Source: JAAYBT01 sp964404395 (GTDB taxonomy: Bacteria > Bacillota > Clostridia > Acetivibrionales > DTU013). From it: a stretch of 16,000 bases of DNA. This document shows, one piece after another, positions 14,254 through 16,000 of the stretch. The first letter of the stretch is position 1; each line of letters starts with the position of its first letter. The position numbers and the translations under genes are program-made. The notes under the pieces were generated by a model that worked only from the letters and a program-made list of their open reading frames with translations, did no database searches and was not told where the DNA came from. The DNA lies in the NCBI GenBank assembly GCA_964404395.1, contig CAYOKA010000048.1:1-16000 (forward strand), written 5' to 3'.

Positions 14254-15075
14254 TCAGCATGCGATTTTGCCATCCTCCAGCCAGCCAATGACCTCAGACA
14301 CGGCATTGTCGTCATTGCTCGTACAGCACAGATCTGCTGCCGCCTTCAATATATCATGGGCATTTTCTACCGCAATGCCGACATCCGCCTCTTTTATGAG
14401 CTCAAGATCATTAAGATTGTCACCCATAGCTATTATACAAGATTTATCCAGCCCTCTCATCTGCCTGAGTACCCTCAGGGCACTACCCTTTGAAGTGTTC
14501 TGATTGAGCATCTCCAAAAAATGAGGCTCAGAATAAACACAATCATAGGCCCCATCAAACCCCTTCAGGAATTCTTCCACCTGAGTCAACTTAAGAGGAT
14601 CCCATGCCAATATAGCCTTAGTCCATGGCTGTGGTATGTCAACAGGCGACGCTATGATGGGGACAAACTGCTCTCTCAAAATATGATTATGAGTATACTC
14701 ATTTCCCTTGACCAAATACATCTTTGAGTCATGATAAACTTCAACTCCGATATCCGGAAATTGCTCAATGACGCCCTTTATAATAGGAGTTAGGACGCCC
14801 GGACCAAGGGTGTTCTGCCACAGTAGCCGATCCGTATGCAAATCATGTATTGCTGCGCCATTATATACTATAGCCGGCACATTTATAGGCAGGTCATTTA
14901 TATATCGCATAACTGACTTCTCCATCCTGCCGGTTGCCACGGTAAACAGGCCGCCTCCTGCCACAAAACGATCAAGTGCTCTTTTATTCCCCATACTCAG
15001 CTTACTGCTGCTGTCAAGCAGCGTACCATCCATATCACAAACTAAAAGTCTGCCTTCAAAAGGTAGACGACTCAA
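14254..15075 (-). CDS. Cof-type HAD-superfamily phosphatase (subfamily IIB)
   Basis: 273 residues, a full-length soluble hydrolase that probably dephosphorylates sugar phosphates or cofactors such as flavin or pyridoxal phosphate. The four HAD motifs are intact: I DMDGTLLD (nucleophile D14, acid D16), II TVATGR (T48... at 45-50), III K196 in NTSKGSAL and IV GDNLND (218-223, D219 and D223). The C2B cap domain lies between motifs II and III (about 80-185). The start is TTG at 15075, supported by AGGGGTG about 8 bases upstream; no nearby ATG has such a site. It ends 36 bases before the LigB/MEMO-AMMECR1 gene on the same strand, so it probably heads that operon. Substrate cannot be read from sequence. 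Confidence 0.93.
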   Translation of the reverse strand: MSRLPFEGRLLVCDMDGTLLDSSSKLSMGNKRALDRFVAGGGLFTVATGRMEKSVMRYINDLPINVPAIVYNGAAIHDLHTDRLLWQNTLGPGVLTPIIKGVIEQFPDIGVEVYHDSKMYLVKGNEYTHNHILREQFVPIIASPVDIPQPWTKAILAWDPLKLTQVEEFLKGFDGAYDCVYSEPHFLEMLNQNTSKGSALRVLRQMRGLDKSCIIAMGDNLNDLELIKEADVGIAVENAHDILKAAADLCCTSNDDNAVSEVIGWLEDGKIAC

Positions 15076-15374
15076 TTGAAATACACCCCTTTATTCTGCT
15101 ACTTTGGGCATTTTGCGTTGTACCATGTTTTGAGCTCCGCTGCACAATATATTGCGGGTAAGTATGAAAGTATACTGCTTTATCCCTTGCTCTATTTGCT
15201 TCTTTATCCGTTTGCTCGACCTTCAATTGTTTCCCCAAACCAATGCTATCATAACAGCACGGACATCTCAAGGTCAGCTCAATAAAATGCTCCCACACAA
15301 ACATATTTGAATCGAAGGCATTACCCTTTCGCCTCCTTCATAATAGGGCAAGTGGTAAGATCTGTGATTAAGTG
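15076..15374. other. Intergenic region before the HAD gene, 299 bases
   Basis: Lies between the ABC-2 permease stop and the HAD start, all minus-strand neighbours. It has no convincing gene. A minus-strand frame of 82 codons (15304-15056) crosses it but lacks a good ribosome binding site and overlaps the HAD start. A minus-strand AGGAGG near 15340 stands before ATG/stop runs of only a few codons. A weak promoter for the HAD operon could be CTGACC-18 bases-TATGAT around 15245-15275. No T-run hairpin for the permease gene was found. Confidence 0.4.
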
Positions 15375-16000
15375 TTATGAGCCTGTTGATTTATAGTGTC
15401 TGACGCCGATACGCCAGAAAAGCAGGCATGGGACTATAAACAGCATCCCAACCAGCGGCAAAAACATATATATAACCTTATCCGTTCTTCCGGTAAGATA
15501 TAAAAACGGATAATATTGAAAAAGGGCCAGCGGTACAATATAAGTAAAAAGCTTTAAAACGCCTTCCCCATAGACAGAATATGGATATCTTCCGGACTCT
15601 CTGCCCCCATCGGTGAAAATATTCATAAATTCCAGCCCTTCAATTGTAAAAAAACAAAGACTGGCATAAATAACAAACAATCCTGAAAACACACCAAACC
15701 CGCCTATGAGCATAAAAATTAATGTTAATAATTTTTCAAAGCTCCAAACAACCCCGCTTGCAGGAATAGCATAGGCGAACATAAACAGAGCCTGAAGCAA
15801 CCGTCCAATTCTGGAAAACTCAATTCTTGATGCCAGCACTTGTAAAATTTCATTCCTTGGCCGAACCATAATGCGGTCAAATTCACCGTTTGAGATAATT
15901 ACAGAGAATGCGTCAAAGCCGCGGACAAAGCATTCCGCAAGAGAGAAGGAGGTCAACAAAACCGAAAAGCATAAAAGAACCTCGCAATAGGAGAATCCAT
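15375..16000 (-). CDS. ABC-2 type transporter permease, 5' end beyond the window
   Basis: The frame is open to the window edge, giving 208 visible C-terminal residues; the start lies outside. The part seen matches the ABC-2 family once called DUF990 (PF06182): a cytoplasmic segment SNGEFDRIMVRPRNEILQVLASRIEFSRIGR, typical of the 'GelD..LlrP' element, followed by about four membrane helices (FMFAYAIPASGVVW, LLTLIFMLIGGFGVFSGLFVIYA, LFTYIVPLALFQYYPFLYL and VIYMFLPLVGMLFIVPCLLFW) and a short basic C-terminus. Such permeases usually work in pairs with an ATP-binding subunit encoded just upstream, here outside the window. Substrate unknown. A TTG at 15959 could be read as a start, but the coherent hydrophobic sequence before it (VLLCFSVLLTS) shows the protein continues upstream. 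Confidence 0.85.
   Translation of the reverse strand, partial: GFSYCEVLLCFSVLLTSFSLAECFVRGFDAFSVIISNGEFDRIMVRPRNEILQVLASRIEFSRIGRLLQALFMFAYAIPASGVVWSFEKLLTLIFMLIGGFGVFSGLFVIYASLCFFTIEGLEFMNIFTDGGRESGRYPYSVYGEGVLKLFTYIVPLALFQYYPFLYLTGRTDKVIYMFLPLVGMLFIVPCLLFWRIGVRHYKSTGS

Noticed and set aside
15056..15304. Minus-strand 82-codon frame with a CPCC motif
   Set aside because: No suitable ribosome binding site, overlaps the HAD start out of frame, and low-similarity composition.
15320..15345. AGGAGG followed by an ATG on the minus strand after the ABC permease
   Set aside because: The frame ends after about 15 codons with no sign of conservation; a leader peptide cannot be supported by sequence alone.
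15076..15374. Possible c-di-AMP or c-di-GMP riboswitch in the 15-kb spacer
   Set aside because: Checked by eye for ydaO and GEMM signature segments; none was found.

Overview
The window looks like chromosomal DNA from an anaerobic, probably spore-forming Firmicute of the Clostridia. Pointers are the strong GGAGG-type ribosome binding sites, frequent TTG/GTG starts, a feoAB iron system, a cdaA-cdaR-glmM operon, a LysM-polysaccharide deacetylase and a full AmmeMemoRadiSam locus. I see no rRNA, tRNA, CRISPR array, insertion sequence or phage gene. The species is not identifiable by reading alone.

Left part (1-4143): a DtxR/MntR-type metalloregulator (minus) diverges from feoA-feoB (plus), with a small palindrome just before feoA. 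A terminator hairpin overlaps the end of feoB. Converging on it is a DUF2935 gene, a two-repeat, helical, predicted metal-binding protein. These genes plausibly serve ferrous iron uptake, sensing and handling.

Middle part (4144-8312): a roughly 320-base divergent spacer with a minus-strand hairpin plus T-run, a 62-residue Cys-rich protein, a DUF2007-type protein with a C-terminal membrane anchor, and a Phd-like antitoxin domain fused to a Uma2 nuclease-fold domain behind a tandem 13-bp repeat that overlaps its promoter. Then come two plus-strand envelope-related genes: a triple-LysM NodB-type deacetylase with no signal peptide, and a stand-alone left-handed beta-helix protein that keeps key residues of the GlmU acetyltransferase site.

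Right part (8332-16000, all minus strand): cdaA-cdaR-glmM (c-di-AMP synthesis, its membrane partner and the GlcN-6-P to GlcN-1-P mutase), ended by a terminator that contains the glmM stop codon and preceded by its own promoter. Upstream of it is a likely operon of a Cof-type HAD phosphatase, a LigB/MEMO-AMMECR1 fusion and the radical SAM enzyme AmrS, which seems short at its C-terminus. The window ends inside an ABC-2 type permease gene.

Most gene-level calls rest on clear motifs. The least understood parts are the AmmeMemoRadiSam locus, the Phd-Uma2 fusion with its repeat operator, and the orphan GlmU-like acyltransferase. Alignments to named proteins were made from memory.
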